From: JBBPYR01 sp038199755
GTDB taxonomy: Bacteria > Chloroflexota > Ktedonobacteria > Ktedonobacterales > Ktedonobacteraceae
NCBI GenBank assembly: GCA_038199755.1
Contig: JBBPYR010000161.1
Span: forward strand, 1 to 58,891
Length of the DNA stretch: 58,891 nt
Direction: 5' to 3'
The notes beneath the pieces were generated by a model. The model did not search any database. It had not been told where the DNA came from and saw only the letters and a program-made list of their open reading frames with translations. Both the position numbers and the translations under genes were made by a program. Shown here in pieces: positions 1 to 7,962 of this stretch; positions within the stretch are counted from its first letter, which is position 1, and the number at the start of each line of letters is the position of its first letter.

Positions 1-60
1 ATGCATTTTGACAATTTAATCTGGTAATCGCGTGAGCAGCAGCGAAGCGCGCTGCAGGCT

Positions 61-166
61 CCGTAGGGGCCAGATTGATCGCGCCCTCCGCTCAATTCAT
101 TGAGCGAGATTCTGAATCACAGGCGATCAATCGCCCTGGGGGCGCGATCAATCTGGCCCCTACGGA
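61..166. repeat. Palindromic repeat family A, copy 1
   Basis: The outer arms start with GTAGGGGCCAGATTGATCGC and close with its complement ending GGCCCCTAC. Between them lie two small hairpins, one around CTCAATTCATTGAG and one around GGCGATCAATCGCC, so the single strand could fold as a three-way junction. The right flank (ATGGGTTTCC...TTTCATT, to about 192) is shared with other copies. The rest of 1-239 holds no gene. Confidence 0.85.
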
Positions 167-239
167 TGGGTTTCCCTGTTTACCAGTTTCATTAGTAAAA
201 GTGCATAAGCTGGTCCCTACGGTTGGGTTGCAATAGGGT

Positions 240-269
240 TTGGACAATGCATAGCTCTTCTGCTATACT
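240..269 (+). promoter_or_regulatory. Candidate sigma-70-type promoter for the HipA-like gene
   Basis: TTGGAC (240-245) and TATACT (264-269) are separated by 18 bases. Transcription would start near 276, only a few bases before the GTG at 282. The message would then be almost leaderless if that start is used. Confidence 0.45.
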
Positions 270-281
270 GGAAGCATTCTG

Positions 282-1100
282 GTGGAAAGAGATGCGATAA
301 AGCAACTAGAACAGCAAGATATGATAAGGACAGTATCCGCGACCCGTTATGTTACGCCGCTACGTGAGGGCGGTTCCCTCCCGGCCATCGTTGAGGCAAA
401 CGACGATGGCCTCTATGTCTTGAAATTTCGTGGTGCTGGTCAGGGGGCGAAGGCTCTCATCGCAGAACTGGTGGCGGGCGAGATCGCTCGCGCACTGGGC
501 TTGCCCGTGCCCGAAATTGTGTTTATCGAGGTGGACCCGGTATTGGGACGGTCCGAGCCAGACTCTGAGATACAGGCACTCATCAAAGCCAGTGATGGCC
601 TCAATCTGGGCCTTGATTATCTGCCGGGCGCGTTGGCCTTTGACGCTTTAGATGCTGGCATGCTTGATCCTCTGCTGGCGTCTTCAATTGTGTGGTTCGA
701 TGCCTATGTGACGAATGTCGACCGCACGCCGCGCAACACGAACATGCTCTTCTGGCATAAGCGGCTCATGCTCATCGATCACGGTGCCTCGCTCTACTTC
801 CACCATACTGGCGTGGACTATATGGAACGTAGCCGTACACCCTTTACTCCCATCAAGCAGCATGTGCTCTTGCGCGTTGCCAGTCGCCTACAAGAGGCAG
901 ATGCGCTGGCAAAAGAACGGCTCAACGCGTCCCTGTTAGGGGAGATTGTTGATCTTATTCCTGACTCGTGGTTAGCCGACCCGCTGTATGCCGACCTGAA
1001 GCAGCATCGTGCCGCCTATGTCGCCTATCTGGTGGATCGCTTGGCAGCATCGCACATTTTTGTAGAGGAGGCTCTGCATGCCCGTGCTCAGCTCCTATGA
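282..1100 (+). CDS. HipA-like protein kinase domain protein
   Basis: A 272-residue protein that resembles the compact HipA-like kinase family (HipA_2 type) found beside DUF3037 genes. Seen in the sequence: an N-terminal ATP-grasping part with GLYVLKFRG, a catalytic-loop-like stretch VDRTPRNTNML (about residues 147-157), and a metal-binding-like LIDHGASL shortly after. Full HipA toxins are about 440 residues, so this lacks the HipA N-terminal subdomain. The next gene overlaps it by 23 bases, so the two are translationally coupled. The GTG start at 282 is chosen because GGAAG lies 7 bases upstream. ATG at 321 is an alternative, because the family core begins near residue 17. The substrate is unknown and a toxin role is only inference. 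Confidence 0.8.
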   Translation: MERDAIKQLEQQDMIRTVSATRYVTPLREGGSLPAIVEANDDGLYVLKFRGAGQGAKALIAELVAGEIARALGLPVPEIVFIEVDPVLGRSEPDSEIQALIKASDGLNLGLDYLPGALAFDALDAGMLDPLLASSIVWFDAYVTNVDRTPRNTNMLFWHKRLMLIDHGASLYFHHTGVDYMERSRTPFTPIKQHVLLRVASRLQEADALAKERLNASLLGEIVDLIPDSWLADPLYADLKQHRAAYVAYLVDRLAASHIFVEEALHARAQLL

Positions 1101-1464
1101 TTACGCCATGGTGCGCCTCGTGCCCAGCAATGTGCGCGGCGAGTGCATCAATGTCGGTGTGCTACTCTTTTGTCGCACGCGCCGCTTCCTCGGCATGCAT
1201 ACCTACCTTGATGTGCCACGCCTCGTCCTCTTCGCGCCCTCGCTAGACATAGATGAAGTTACGCGCCAGCTAGAGCACCTCAAACACGTGTGTAGGGGCG
1301 GCAAAGACGCGGGACCCATTGGGGAACTGTCGCAATCTGAGCGTTTTCACTGGCTCGTCTCGCCCCGCAGCACCATCATCCAGACCTCCGTGGTTCATTC
1401 TGGCCTGTGCGACAATCCAGCCGCCACCCTGCAACACCTCCTAGAAACCCTCGTCCACCCGTAG
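1078..1464 (+). CDS. DUF3037 family protein
   Basis: A 128-residue protein matching the DUF3037 pattern: an N-terminal YDYAMVRLVP strand, then GECINVGVLLF, and a conserved RFHWLVSPRSTIIQ block in the C-terminal half. This family is commonly the partner of HipA-like kinases; its biochemical role is unknown. It begins inside the upstream kinase gene with a strong GAGGAGG ribosome site 7 bases before ATG. Its TAG stop (1462-1464) lies in the terminus of the palindromic element that follows, so the original C-terminus may have been altered by that insertion. Confidence 0.8.
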   Translation: MPVLSSYDYAMVRLVPSNVRGECINVGVLLFCRTRRFLGMHTYLDVPRLVLFAPSLDIDEVTRQLEHLKHVCRGGKDAGPIGELSQSERFHWLVSPRSTIIQTSVVHSGLCDNPAATLQHLLETLVHP

Positions 1465-1539
1465 GGGCGACATTCATGACGCCCTCGTAACCCGTGGGCG
1501 AATCGCACGTCAACAGGGCGACATGAATGTCGCCCCTAC
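1461..1539. repeat. Palindromic element between convergent genes; probable bidirectional terminator
   Basis: The arms start GTAGGGGCGACATTCATG and end CATGAATGTCGCCCCTAC around a loop containing GTGGGCGAATCGCACGTC. The termini match families A and B. The left TAG ends the DUF3037 gene and the right TAG, read leftward, ends the nuclease gene. Confidence 0.85.
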
Positions 1540-2879
1540 CCGTGTTGTGCCATCAACGCGTCGTGTTGTTCGCGTAGAAACTGGGCAATTGTTTGTGGAT
1601 CGTCTTTGTGCAGGGCCATCTCTTTGAGGCGGGTGAGCACCGTACTCCATTGCTCCTTGTTGGCGAGATAGCGATTATCGCGCGAGATCAGTTCCTCGAA
1701 GATGCGCCGCTCCAGTTCGTGCCAGAGTGAGCGGTCACGTCCATCAAGATCGCCCTCGTCGGGTGCATAGTCCTGGTCGCTGCTATGGTTATCGATACGC
1801 ACATAGACAGGCTGAAAGGCGGTACGCACCATCTCCTCCATGCGTGGCATATCGAGCGCACCCGCGTCAAAGGCGAGCGTGCCGACCAGCGAGATTAGCA
1901 CAACGGGTCGCTTCTCTGTAGTGGCATTAGTGTGGCGATAGCCCTCCCTCAGACAGTAGCTTTCAAGGCGCGTATACACGGCGTCAGGTTCGTTGAGGCC
2001 ATCGACACGCAGATCATAGCGTACAAAGGGGCGACGATTACTCTTAAGATGCTCGGCACGATGTACGCGAGCATGTTTATTGGGGTCGATGATGCGCTCT
2101 GGCTCGTCAGTATCGATCTCTACATAATAATAGCCGCGATCATCCCACTGCACCTCTTCGGCACTGCATGTCTCCGTTGAGCCTGGATTGTACATCCAGC
2201 CGTCAAGCTCATACGGCTTATGGACATGGCCGAGGGCGAGATAGTCAACACACTCTTGCAAGGGCTGAAAGTTGCCACGCGAGGGTAGGCCCTGGATGCG
2301 TGGTACATAGCCATCAACACCTGTATGCAGCATGAGCAAACGATACTCGATACCCTGCTGGTCTTCCTCAGCGCGTGTTGCACGCATATTTTGCGCCAGT
2401 CCATCCATACAGCGTGCGGTAGCGGCTCCTTGCCAGTTGACGCCATACACACGCATGCGTCCACCCAGCAGATCCACATAGGCACCTTGCATATGCTCTT
2501 TCCGCCACGGCTCAAGCCTGGGCATGCCATTTTCCATTGCAGGCTCTAACAAAATAAGATAGTCCTGATAGCAAAGGAACTGTAGCCATGATGTGCCTTC
2601 GCGATAGAAGCTGCGGTCATGGTTGCCCTCAATCGCAATCACGGGTATTTTCGCCTGCTTGAGGCGTTCTAGCCCATTGATGGCATGAATGAGCGTTAGC
2701 GCGTCAATGGCGCGTTTGTTAAAAAGGTCGCCCGCGATGACCACAAAATCGACCTTGCGCTCACAGGCATCGTCGATAATGGCCCAGAATGCGCGGCCAA
2801 AGTCATTAAAGCGTTCGCGCACGCCATATTGCTCATAGCCCAGATGGATATCGGCCATATGGATAAAAGAAGCACGCAT
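1536..2879 (-). CDS. SbcD/Mre11-like DNA repair metallophosphoesterase
   Basis: A 447-residue calcineurin-like phosphoesterase of the SbcD/Mre11 nuclease group, which processes DNA ends and hairpins together with an SbcC/Rad50 ATPase. The metal-binding motifs appear in order: MADIHLG near residue 8, VIAGDLFN near 47, IEGNHDR near 83, MLHTGVDG near 183 and ALGHVHKP near 215. The part after residue 270 would hold the capping and C-terminal domains. No SbcC gene is adjacent, so the ATPase partner must be encoded elsewhere or absent. GGAG lies 7 bases before the ATG. The stop codon lies in the flanking palindrome. Abundant long palindromes in this genome are the type of substrate SbcCD cleaves in other bacteria. 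Confidence 0.85.
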   Translation of the reverse strand: MRASFIHMADIHLGYEQYGVRERFNDFGRAFWAIIDDACERKVDFVVIAGDLFNKRAIDALTLIHAINGLERLKQAKIPVIAIEGNHDRSFYREGTSWLQFLCYQDYLILLEPAMENGMPRLEPWRKEHMQGAYVDLLGGRMRVYGVNWQGAATARCMDGLAQNMRATRAEEDQQGIEYRLLMLHTGVDGYVPRIQGLPSRGNFQPLQECVDYLALGHVHKPYELDGWMYNPGSTETCSAEEVQWDDRGYYYVEIDTDEPERIIDPNKHARVHRAEHLKSNRRPFVRYDLRVDGLNEPDAVYTRLESYCLREGYRHTNATTEKRPVVLISLVGTLAFDAGALDMPRMEEMVRTAFQPVYVRIDNHSSDQDYAPDEGDLDGRDRSLWHELERRIFEELISRDNRYLANKEQWSTVLTRLKEMALHKDDPQTIAQFLREQHDALMAQHG

Positions 2880-2913
2880 AGTTTCTCCGCTCTAGGTGGT
2901 GCTAATCGTGTTT

Positions 2914-3309
2914 TTACGGTTGTGGGCCAGTCATCCAGGCACGAACACCAGCTGCCGCGAGAATCAGGGCGGCAATGCTGAAAATTAACATATCGCGGCG
3001 TGGATTCTTACCGCTGGTGGTGTAGGTCAGGGCTATGGGAATAGCAAGGGCCACAATACCCCCATACACATAATGTAAATAATAAAGGTCCTGTCCGGTA
3101 CCTGGTCGCTGGCCCAGCGCGACCAGGGTCAGGCCCAACACGCCCTGAATGACTCCCAGGATAGCAGTCACTATCAAAGCGATATTCCAGGCTCGCATGA
3201 CGCTGCGTTTCATAAAGTACAGAATAAGACCCCACACGCCAGTTACGACGGCGGCGGTCAGGACAAGTATAACGTTAAAATAATGCACGGATGCAATAAA
3301 ATCTACCAC
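2914..3309 (-). CDS. Small four-helix membrane protein
   Basis: 131 residues with four predicted membrane segments (about 8-32, 40-65, 80-97 and 105-124). I do not recognise a specific family. A histidine in LHYVYGG near residue 79 sits at the edge of the third helix, which could suggest a haem- or quinone-binding membrane protein, but this is weak. It starts with GTG at 3309, preceded at 6 bases by AAGGAG. It lies 34 bases upstream of the SbcD-like gene on the same strand and may be cotranscribed with it. A strong terminator separates it from galU. Confidence 0.7.
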   Translation of the reverse strand: MVDFIASVHYFNVILVLTAAVVTGVWGLILYFMKRSVMRAWNIALIVTAILGVIQGVLGLTLVALGQRPGTGQDLYYLHYVYGGIVALAIPIALTYTTSGKNPRRDMLIFSIAALILAAAGVRAWMTGPQP

Positions 3310-3453
3310 ACAAGACTCCTTTCGTCATCTCTGAATGACGAATATCTTTCTCTGTATTCTCCACAGAAGTGAAATTTGCGGAAACTATTTGCCCTACTAT
3401 AGCGCGTATGTGCAGGAAAAACAATACCTGTGCCAATAATGCGACGACAAATA

Positions 3454-3496
3454 AAAGCAGGGCACCCGCAAGGCTTCCTTGCGGGTGCCCTGCTTT
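3454..3496 (-). terminator. Rho-independent terminator of galU
   Basis: A perfect 20-bp stem (AAAGCAGGGCACCCGCAAGG and its complement) with a 3-base loop, followed on the minus strand by TTTTATTT. It begins 9 bases after the galU stop codon. Confidence 0.9.
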
Positions 3497-3505
3497 CATG
3501 GAAAG

Positions 3506-4378
3506 CTATTTTTTGCGTAAGGCTTGGCGCATATAATCACGCAGAGGGCCTTCCAGATCGGGCCGCTTGAGCGCGAAGGCAATAGACGAGGTAAGCAAGC
3601 CAAGTGGGTTGCCCGTATCGTAGCGTTCGCCGGTGAAGCGCAAACCATAGCAGTTGCCCTCACGCGCTTGCATCTCAAGGGCATCAGTAATTTGAATTTC
3701 ACCGCCCTTACCCGCGGGTGTGCGCTCGATGAGATCAAAGATATCCGGCGTGAGCACATAGCGGCCAGCGACCGCTAAGTTTGACGGAGCCTCCTCTGCT
3801 GGAGGCTTCTCGACGAGGTGCGTCACCTTCACCGTGTCTTGACTCAAATCTTCTATCGCCACGACGCCAAACGCCGAGATTTCTTCTGGCGGTGACGTGA
3901 AGAGCGACAGGACGGAGCCACCATACTGCTCGTGTATCTCCAACATGCGTGGCAAACAAGGCGTTTCGGGTGCCACCAGATCATCTCCGAGCATGACGAC
4001 GAATGGCTCATCTCCGATTGCCTCACGCGCACAGAGCACGGCATGGCCGAGGCCACGCGGCTCGTATTGGCGCACACTCAGGTATTTCGCCATTGTCTGC
4101 ACCCGACGCAGTTCTTCCAGTTCCTTCTTCTTGTTGCCTTTGCGCTCCAATGCTTGTTCCAATTCTGGGAAGGAATCAAAGTGATCCTCGATCGCCCGCT
4201 TACTACGGGAGGAAACGAAGATGATCTCCTCAATACCAGCTGCCACCGCTTCTTCTACAATATATTGCAGGGTTGGCTTATCGACTAGCGGCAACAGTTC
4301 TTTTGGTACAACTTTACTCGCTGGCAATACCCGTGTGCCTAAACCGGCCACAGGTAAGACTGCTTTCCTAATATGCAT
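3506..4378 (-). CDS. galU: UTP-glucose-1-phosphate uridylyltransferase
   Basis: 290 residues. It makes UDP-glucose from UTP and glucose-1-phosphate in the cytosol, a precursor for surface glycans and glycolipids. The nucleotidyltransferase signature is present at the N-terminus: LPVAGLGTRVLPASK, then PKELLPLVDKP, and VMLGDDLV near residue 130. VEKPP and the GEIQITDAL block follow, as in bacterial GalU. Length is normal for the family. ATG at 4378 is chosen because AGAGGG lies 6 bases upstream; an in-frame ATG at 4399 has no ribosome site. It stands alone with its own terminator. The glycan cluster at 36-52 kb would be a consumer of its product. Confidence 0.95.
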   Translation of the reverse strand: MHIRKAVLPVAGLGTRVLPASKVVPKELLPLVDKPTLQYIVEEAVAAGIEEIIFVSSRSKRAIEDHFDSFPELEQALERKGNKKKELEELRRVQTMAKYLSVRQYEPRGLGHAVLCAREAIGDEPFVVMLGDDLVAPETPCLPRMLEIHEQYGGSVLSLFTSPPEEISAFGVVAIEDLSQDTVKVTHLVEKPPAEEAPSNLAVAGRYVLTPDIFDLIERTPAGKGGEIQITDALEMQAREGNCYGLRFTGERYDTGNPLGLLTSSIAFALKRPDLEGPLRDYMRQALRKK

Positions 4379-4760
4379 ACTTTTCCCTCTTATCCGCAAA
4401 GCATCTGAGCAGTTGCTGCTCAGATACTGGGGTTGTGTTTATTGTGCTATTTGCGTTATGTAACTATTGTACCAGAAAAGATCAATCTATATAAGTTCAA
4501 TATAGATTCGGCACTTTCCACAAAATCTACTATTTCCTTCTCAATAGGGAAAGAATGATAATAATGACTACAATAATTATCAGATATTGCAATTCTATGC
4601 TCATATATAACACATTATTCGTAATATGAAGGTCCATATCTCTAATCCTCTCTTGTTTGCTAAAGGGTTGTGTACTCCTACAATTTCCGCTTCCTTTTCT
4701 GGCTATCTGTTTGTGTAACGGAATGGAGAGGCTTAATGGTTCAAATGGGCATATCGCTTG
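4379..4760. other. AT-rich intergenic stretch upstream of galU
   Basis: No gene, repeat or stable hairpin recognised. The AT-rich part at about 4470-4640 probably holds the galU promoter, but I could not single out a convincing -35/-10 pair. Confidence 0.5.
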
Positions 4761-5048
4761 TTAGGGCGTCCCTGTCGGTATTGGCACTGGTGTCGGGTCA
4801 GGGGTCGGGCTAGGCACTGGCGTCGGACTGGGCGTCGGGCTGGGTGTCGAGCTAGGCGTTGGGCTGGGTGTAGGAGTTGGGCTAGGCGTTGCGGTAGCAG
4901 TAGCGGTTGGATCAGGGGTTGGAGTGGCAGTATGAGTTGGCTTTGGTGTTGGTGGTACCGCTTTTGTGGGAGGCACAGGTGTATAGCCTTTTATTGTACA
5001 GTATAGCATGTATGACACAAGCAATGCAAAAACACTACAATCGTACAT
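4761..5048 (-). CDS. Possible small Pro/Thr-repeat membrane-anchored protein
   Basis: An open frame of 95 residues. Residues 1-20 are hydrophobic (a possible signal or anchor) and residues 22-95 are almost pure Pro, Thr and Ser in TPTPSPTP-type repeats. This composition resembles wall-spanning stalks or glycosylated linkers of exported proteins. No ribosome site is visible before the ATG, and there is no folded domain. It could be a true small stalk protein, the remnant of a larger surface protein, or a low-complexity DNA repeat that happens to be open. It diverges from the decarboxylase gene, with starts 35 bases apart. Confidence 0.35.
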   Translation of the reverse strand: MYDCSVFALLVSYMLYCTIKGYTPVPPTKAVPPTPKPTHTATPTPDPTATATATPSPTPTPSPTPSSTPSPTPSPTPVPSPTPDPTPVPIPTGTP

Positions 5049-5083
5049 AGACTATGTAAAAGCAGAAAGGCAGTGTCCTCATT

Positions 5084-6577
5084 ATGACAGACAATCCACA
5101 CAATATTCTCCCTGGTGACGCAGCACAACAAGCAGGTGCGACTGGCGATATGGATAGTGAAGCATTTCGTCGCTATGGTCATCAGGTCATTGATTGGATC
5201 GCGGACTATCTCACGAATGTCGGCGACTATCCAGTGCTTTCGCGCAACACACCTGGAGAGATTCGTCATGCCCTGCCCTCGCAACCACCGCGAGAGCCAG
5301 AAGCGATGGCGGCAATTCTGGCCGACTTTGAGCAGATTTTGCTCCCCGGCATCACCCATTGGAATTCGCCCGGCTATATGGCCTATTTCGGCATCACAGG
5401 CTCAGGCCCGGGCATTCTGGGTGAGATGCTCACTGCAGCTCTCAACGTCAACGCTATGCTCTGGCGTACCTCGCCCGCCGCCACCGAACTAGAGCAGGTC
5501 GCGCTCGATTGGCTGCGCCAAATGCTCGGTTTGCCACAACCCCTGTTCGGCGTCATCAACGATACCGCTTCATCAGGGGTACTCTATGCATTGGCGGCGG
5601 CGCGTGAAGCCTCACCCTATCTCTACATTCGCCAGCGTGGAATGGCAGGTCGGCACGAACTGCCACCTCTGTGCATGTATGCTTCACAAGAGGCCCATTC
5701 ATCCGTTGAGAAGGCGGCACTTGTGCTGGGCATCGGCCAGGATAACTTCCGCAAAATTAGCACGGACAGCGAATTTAGGATGGATGTTGCCGAGCTAGAG
5801 CGGCGCATTCAGGAAGACTTTGCCGCGGGATCGCAGCCCTTCGCCGTTGTCGCTACAGTGGGCACAACCTCGACCACCAGCATTGATCCGGTGCCACAAA
5901 TTGCCGCCATCTGTGAGAAATACAAGCTCTGGCTGCACGTTGATGCATCGTATGGTGGCTCAGCGGCGGTGGACCCACAGATGCAATGGGTGTTAGCGGG
6001 CTGCGAACGGGCCGACTCGCTGATTGTCAATCCGCATAAGTGGCTCTTCACGCCCATTGATTGTAGCGTGCTCTATACCCGGAAGCCGAAGGTGCTCAAA
6101 GCTGCCTTTAGCCTCGTGCCTGAATATCTGCGTAATAGCGAGGGCGTAGACGAAGAGGTGCCCAACCTGATGGATTACGGCAACGCTCTGGGTCGCCGCT
6201 TCCGCTCGCTCAAGCTGTGGATGGTCATGCGCTACTTCGGTCAGGATGGGTTGGCGGCACGCATCAGCGAACACAACAGGCTCGCGCACGATCTGGGCCA
6301 ATGGATCGACGAGTCGCCAGATTTCGAGCGCATGGCACCAGCACCCTTCAGCCTTGTCTGCTTCCGCGCCCACCCACACGGCGTAGATGATGAGGAGGAA
6401 CTAGAGAGCCTGAACGAGCGCATCATGGGTCGCATCAATGATGAGGGTCGCTTCTTCCTCTCGCACACGCGGCTGCACGGCAAATTTACGATACGGGTCG
6501 CCATCGGCAATCTGCGCACCAATGAGCAAACTATCCGCGACCTATGGGAAACACTCCAAACCTCATTACAACAGTAA
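5084..6577 (+). CDS. PLP-dependent group II (aromatic-L-amino-acid type) decarboxylase
   Basis: 497 residues of the aromatic-amino-acid/glutamate decarboxylase family, which removes CO2 from an amino acid to give the amine. Seen: the N-terminal substrate region with HWNSPGYMAYFGITGSGPGI, the cofactor region HVDASYGGSAAVDP, and the PLP-binding lysine in VNPHKWLF (K319). Length agrees with bacterial aromatic decarboxylases (about 470-500). The exact substrate (Trp, Tyr, Phe or Dopa) cannot be read from sequence alone. It is monocistronic, followed at once by a strong terminator. Confidence 0.9.
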   Translation: MTDNPHNILPGDAAQQAGATGDMDSEAFRRYGHQVIDWIADYLTNVGDYPVLSRNTPGEIRHALPSQPPREPEAMAAILADFEQILLPGITHWNSPGYMAYFGITGSGPGILGEMLTAALNVNAMLWRTSPAATELEQVALDWLRQMLGLPQPLFGVINDTASSGVLYALAAAREASPYLYIRQRGMAGRHELPPLCMYASQEAHSSVEKAALVLGIGQDNFRKISTDSEFRMDVAELERRIQEDFAAGSQPFAVVATVGTTSTTSIDPVPQIAAICEKYKLWLHVDASYGGSAAVDPQMQWVLAGCERADSLIVNPHKWLFTPIDCSVLYTRKPKVLKAAFSLVPEYLRNSEGVDEEVPNLMDYGNALGRRFRSLKLWMVMRYFGQDGLAARISEHNRLAHDLGQWIDESPDFERMAPAPFSLVCFRAHPHGVDDEEELESLNERIMGRINDEGRFFLSHTRLHGKFTIRVAIGNLRTNEQTIRDLWETLQTSLQQ

Positions 6578-6636
6578 AAAAGAGGAGCAAGCAGGCGCAG
6601 TGTGTCAACGCACTGCGCCTGCTTGCTCCTCTTTTT
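6577..6636. terminator. Bidirectional terminator between convergent genes
   Basis: 26-bp arms around GAGGAGCAAGCAGGCGCAGTG and its complement with an 8-base loop. It starts with an A run and ends with a T run, so it can stop transcription of the decarboxylase and of the leftward Lrp-domain gene. Confidence 0.9.
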
Positions 6637-6640
6637 ATGG

Positions 6641-6919
6641 TTATTCCACACCGATATCCCATGCTTGTTGCATATCTTCGCGTGAGAAGCATTGGAACGC
6701 CATCAGTGTGTTCGTCTTTTTGATCGAGGAAATTTTTACCATGTGGTCCGTTACCACATTGGAGAGGTCGTCATAGTGTTGCAGGCGCAGCAACGCCACC
6801 AGATCATAGTCGCCCGTGACCGAATAGACCTCGGCCACACCCTCGATTTCGAGCAGGCGTTGCGCTGTCTCGTTGACCAGCCCGCGTTCTACGTTAATTA
6901 ACACAACTGCTGATACCAT
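6641..6919 (-). CDS. Stand-alone Lrp/AsnC ligand-binding (RAM) domain protein
   Basis: 92 residues consisting only of the effector-binding, oligomerising domain of Lrp/AsnC regulators. It opens with MVSAVVLINVERG, continues with VAEVYSVTGDYDLVALLR and ends with the strand of the ferredoxin-like fold. There is no helix-turn-helix, so it cannot bind DNA alone. Such proteins act as small-molecule sensors or as partners of full-length regulators. ATG at 6919 is chosen because AAGGAG lies 8 bases upstream and the fold begins there; a longer frame to 7120 would overlap the oxidase gene. It is the last gene of the leftward lipid operon, 89 bases after the oxidase. Confidence 0.85.
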   Translation of the reverse strand: MVSAVVLINVERGLVNETAQRLLEIEGVAEVYSVTGDYDLVALLRLQHYDDLSNVVTDHMVKISSIKKTNTLMAFQCFSREDMQQAWDIGVE

Positions 6920-7008
6920 ACAATTGCTCCTTCTTGTCTCAATAGGGAAAGGGCAAGTTGGTTGTTGGATGGTGTTGAACAACCAGCTTGCCCTCTCCAT
7001 AGACTTCT

Positions 7009-7962
7009 TTATGCCTGTGGCACCTGTGGCTCTGCTGGCACCTGCGGCAGTTCCATACTCAGGCCAATCACTTTGAGCTTCTTGCGTAGCGACTCCAGAC
7101 CATAACGAGGAGATGCCCAAGGGTCGCCGCCCTGTGCTAGGATGGCAGGAATCTGCTCCGGTGCCGACGAGATACCCGCAATGGCTCGTGGCAGATACTT
7201 CTCAATCGCCCCATGCACGACCTTCGCGTTTGCGTTATCCTGCTGAATCATATCGCGCAGAAATTTCACGCCAAAGATGACGTGACGTGACTCGTCGCGG
7301 GCAACTGCCGTGAAGCCAGCGCGAAAGGCCGGGAAGAGTTCCTGCTGGCGATAAATTTCCAGAATGTTGCGCTGCCCCGCTAGGGCCATCGTGCCTTCAA
7401 TCACAATATGATAAAGCGTCACACCCTCGACCAGGTGACTCAAGTTGTTCGGCTCCTTGCGAATGCGCTCAGAAACCTCACTCAGGGCATCAATCAGAAT
7501 GTATTGCAGGTGGTCATTCATGTTTGTACGTACCAGAGCCAGCGTCTCTTCCAGCTTGCCCTTGTCGATACCCAGGCCATCAGCGAAGAAACGCGAGAAG
7601 AAAACGGTATGTCGTGCCTCGTCCACAAGTTGCGTCGTGACAAAAATACGCATCTCTTCATCGGGCATCGCCGTGACATATGGTGCCAGGGTATCGGTCA
7701 CGCAGGCCTCACCATAGAAGAAGGCGGACAGGCCCAGGATACGCATGCGCTGCTCTTCCATAGGCATCGTCAACCATTGCTTACGGTCGGCTGAGAAGTC
7801 GATATCCTGTGACTTCCACTGCTGTCGTTCCCAGCGATAATACAATTCACGATAGCTCGGCAGATGAACCAGTCCCTCGTCGATAATGTTCATCACGGCA
7901 TCAATTGGCGTCTGCTGTAGCTGCGATAGGGGAGCGTTCTCTAGAGGCATTTCAATGGACAT
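7009..7962 (-). CDS. R2-like ligand-binding oxidase (R2lox)
   Basis: 317 residues of the ribonucleotide-reductase-R2 ferritin-like group. The metal ligands are E85, E115, H118, E189, E224 and H227 (motifs GEACV, DEARH, IEG, DESRH). V88, three residues after E85, and Y184, five before E189, occupy the places of the Val-Tyr pair that forms the ether crosslink in R2lox. This separates it from true R2, which needs a radical Tyr and a C-terminal tail for R1. Known R2lox proteins hold a Mn/Fe centre and bind a long-chain fatty acid; their substrate is unknown. The gene overlaps the upstream acyl-CoA ligase by 11 bases, which supports a lipid role. Confidence 0.85.
   Translation of the reverse strand: MSIEMPLENAPLSQLQQTPIDAVMNIIDEGLVHLPSYRELYYRWERQQWKSQDIDFSADRKQWLTMPMEEQRMRILGLSAFFYGEACVTDTLAPYVTAMPDEEMRIFVTTQLVDEARHTVFFSRFFADGLGIDKGKLEETLALVRTNMNDHLQYILIDALSEVSERIRKEPNNLSHLVEGVTLYHIVIEGTMALAGQRNILEIYRQQELFPAFRAGFTAVARDESRHVIFGVKFLRDMIQQDNANAKVVHGAIEKYLPRAIAGISSAPEQIPAILAQGGDPWASPRYGLESLRKKLKVIGLSMELPQVPAEPQVPQA

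Noticed and set aside
282..1464. Classical HipBA toxin-antitoxin operon
   Set aside because: The partner is DUF3037, not a helix-turn-helix HipB, and the kinase is much shorter than HipA.
4758..5006. Open frame on the plus strand rich in Trp, Arg and Cys
   Set aside because: It is the complement of the Pro/Thr-repeat tract; its odd composition follows from the repeat.
7009..7962. True ribonucleotide reductase R2 subunit
   Set aside because: Val and Tyr occupy the R2lox crosslink positions, there is no nrdA-like gene nearby, and the neighbours are lipid genes.
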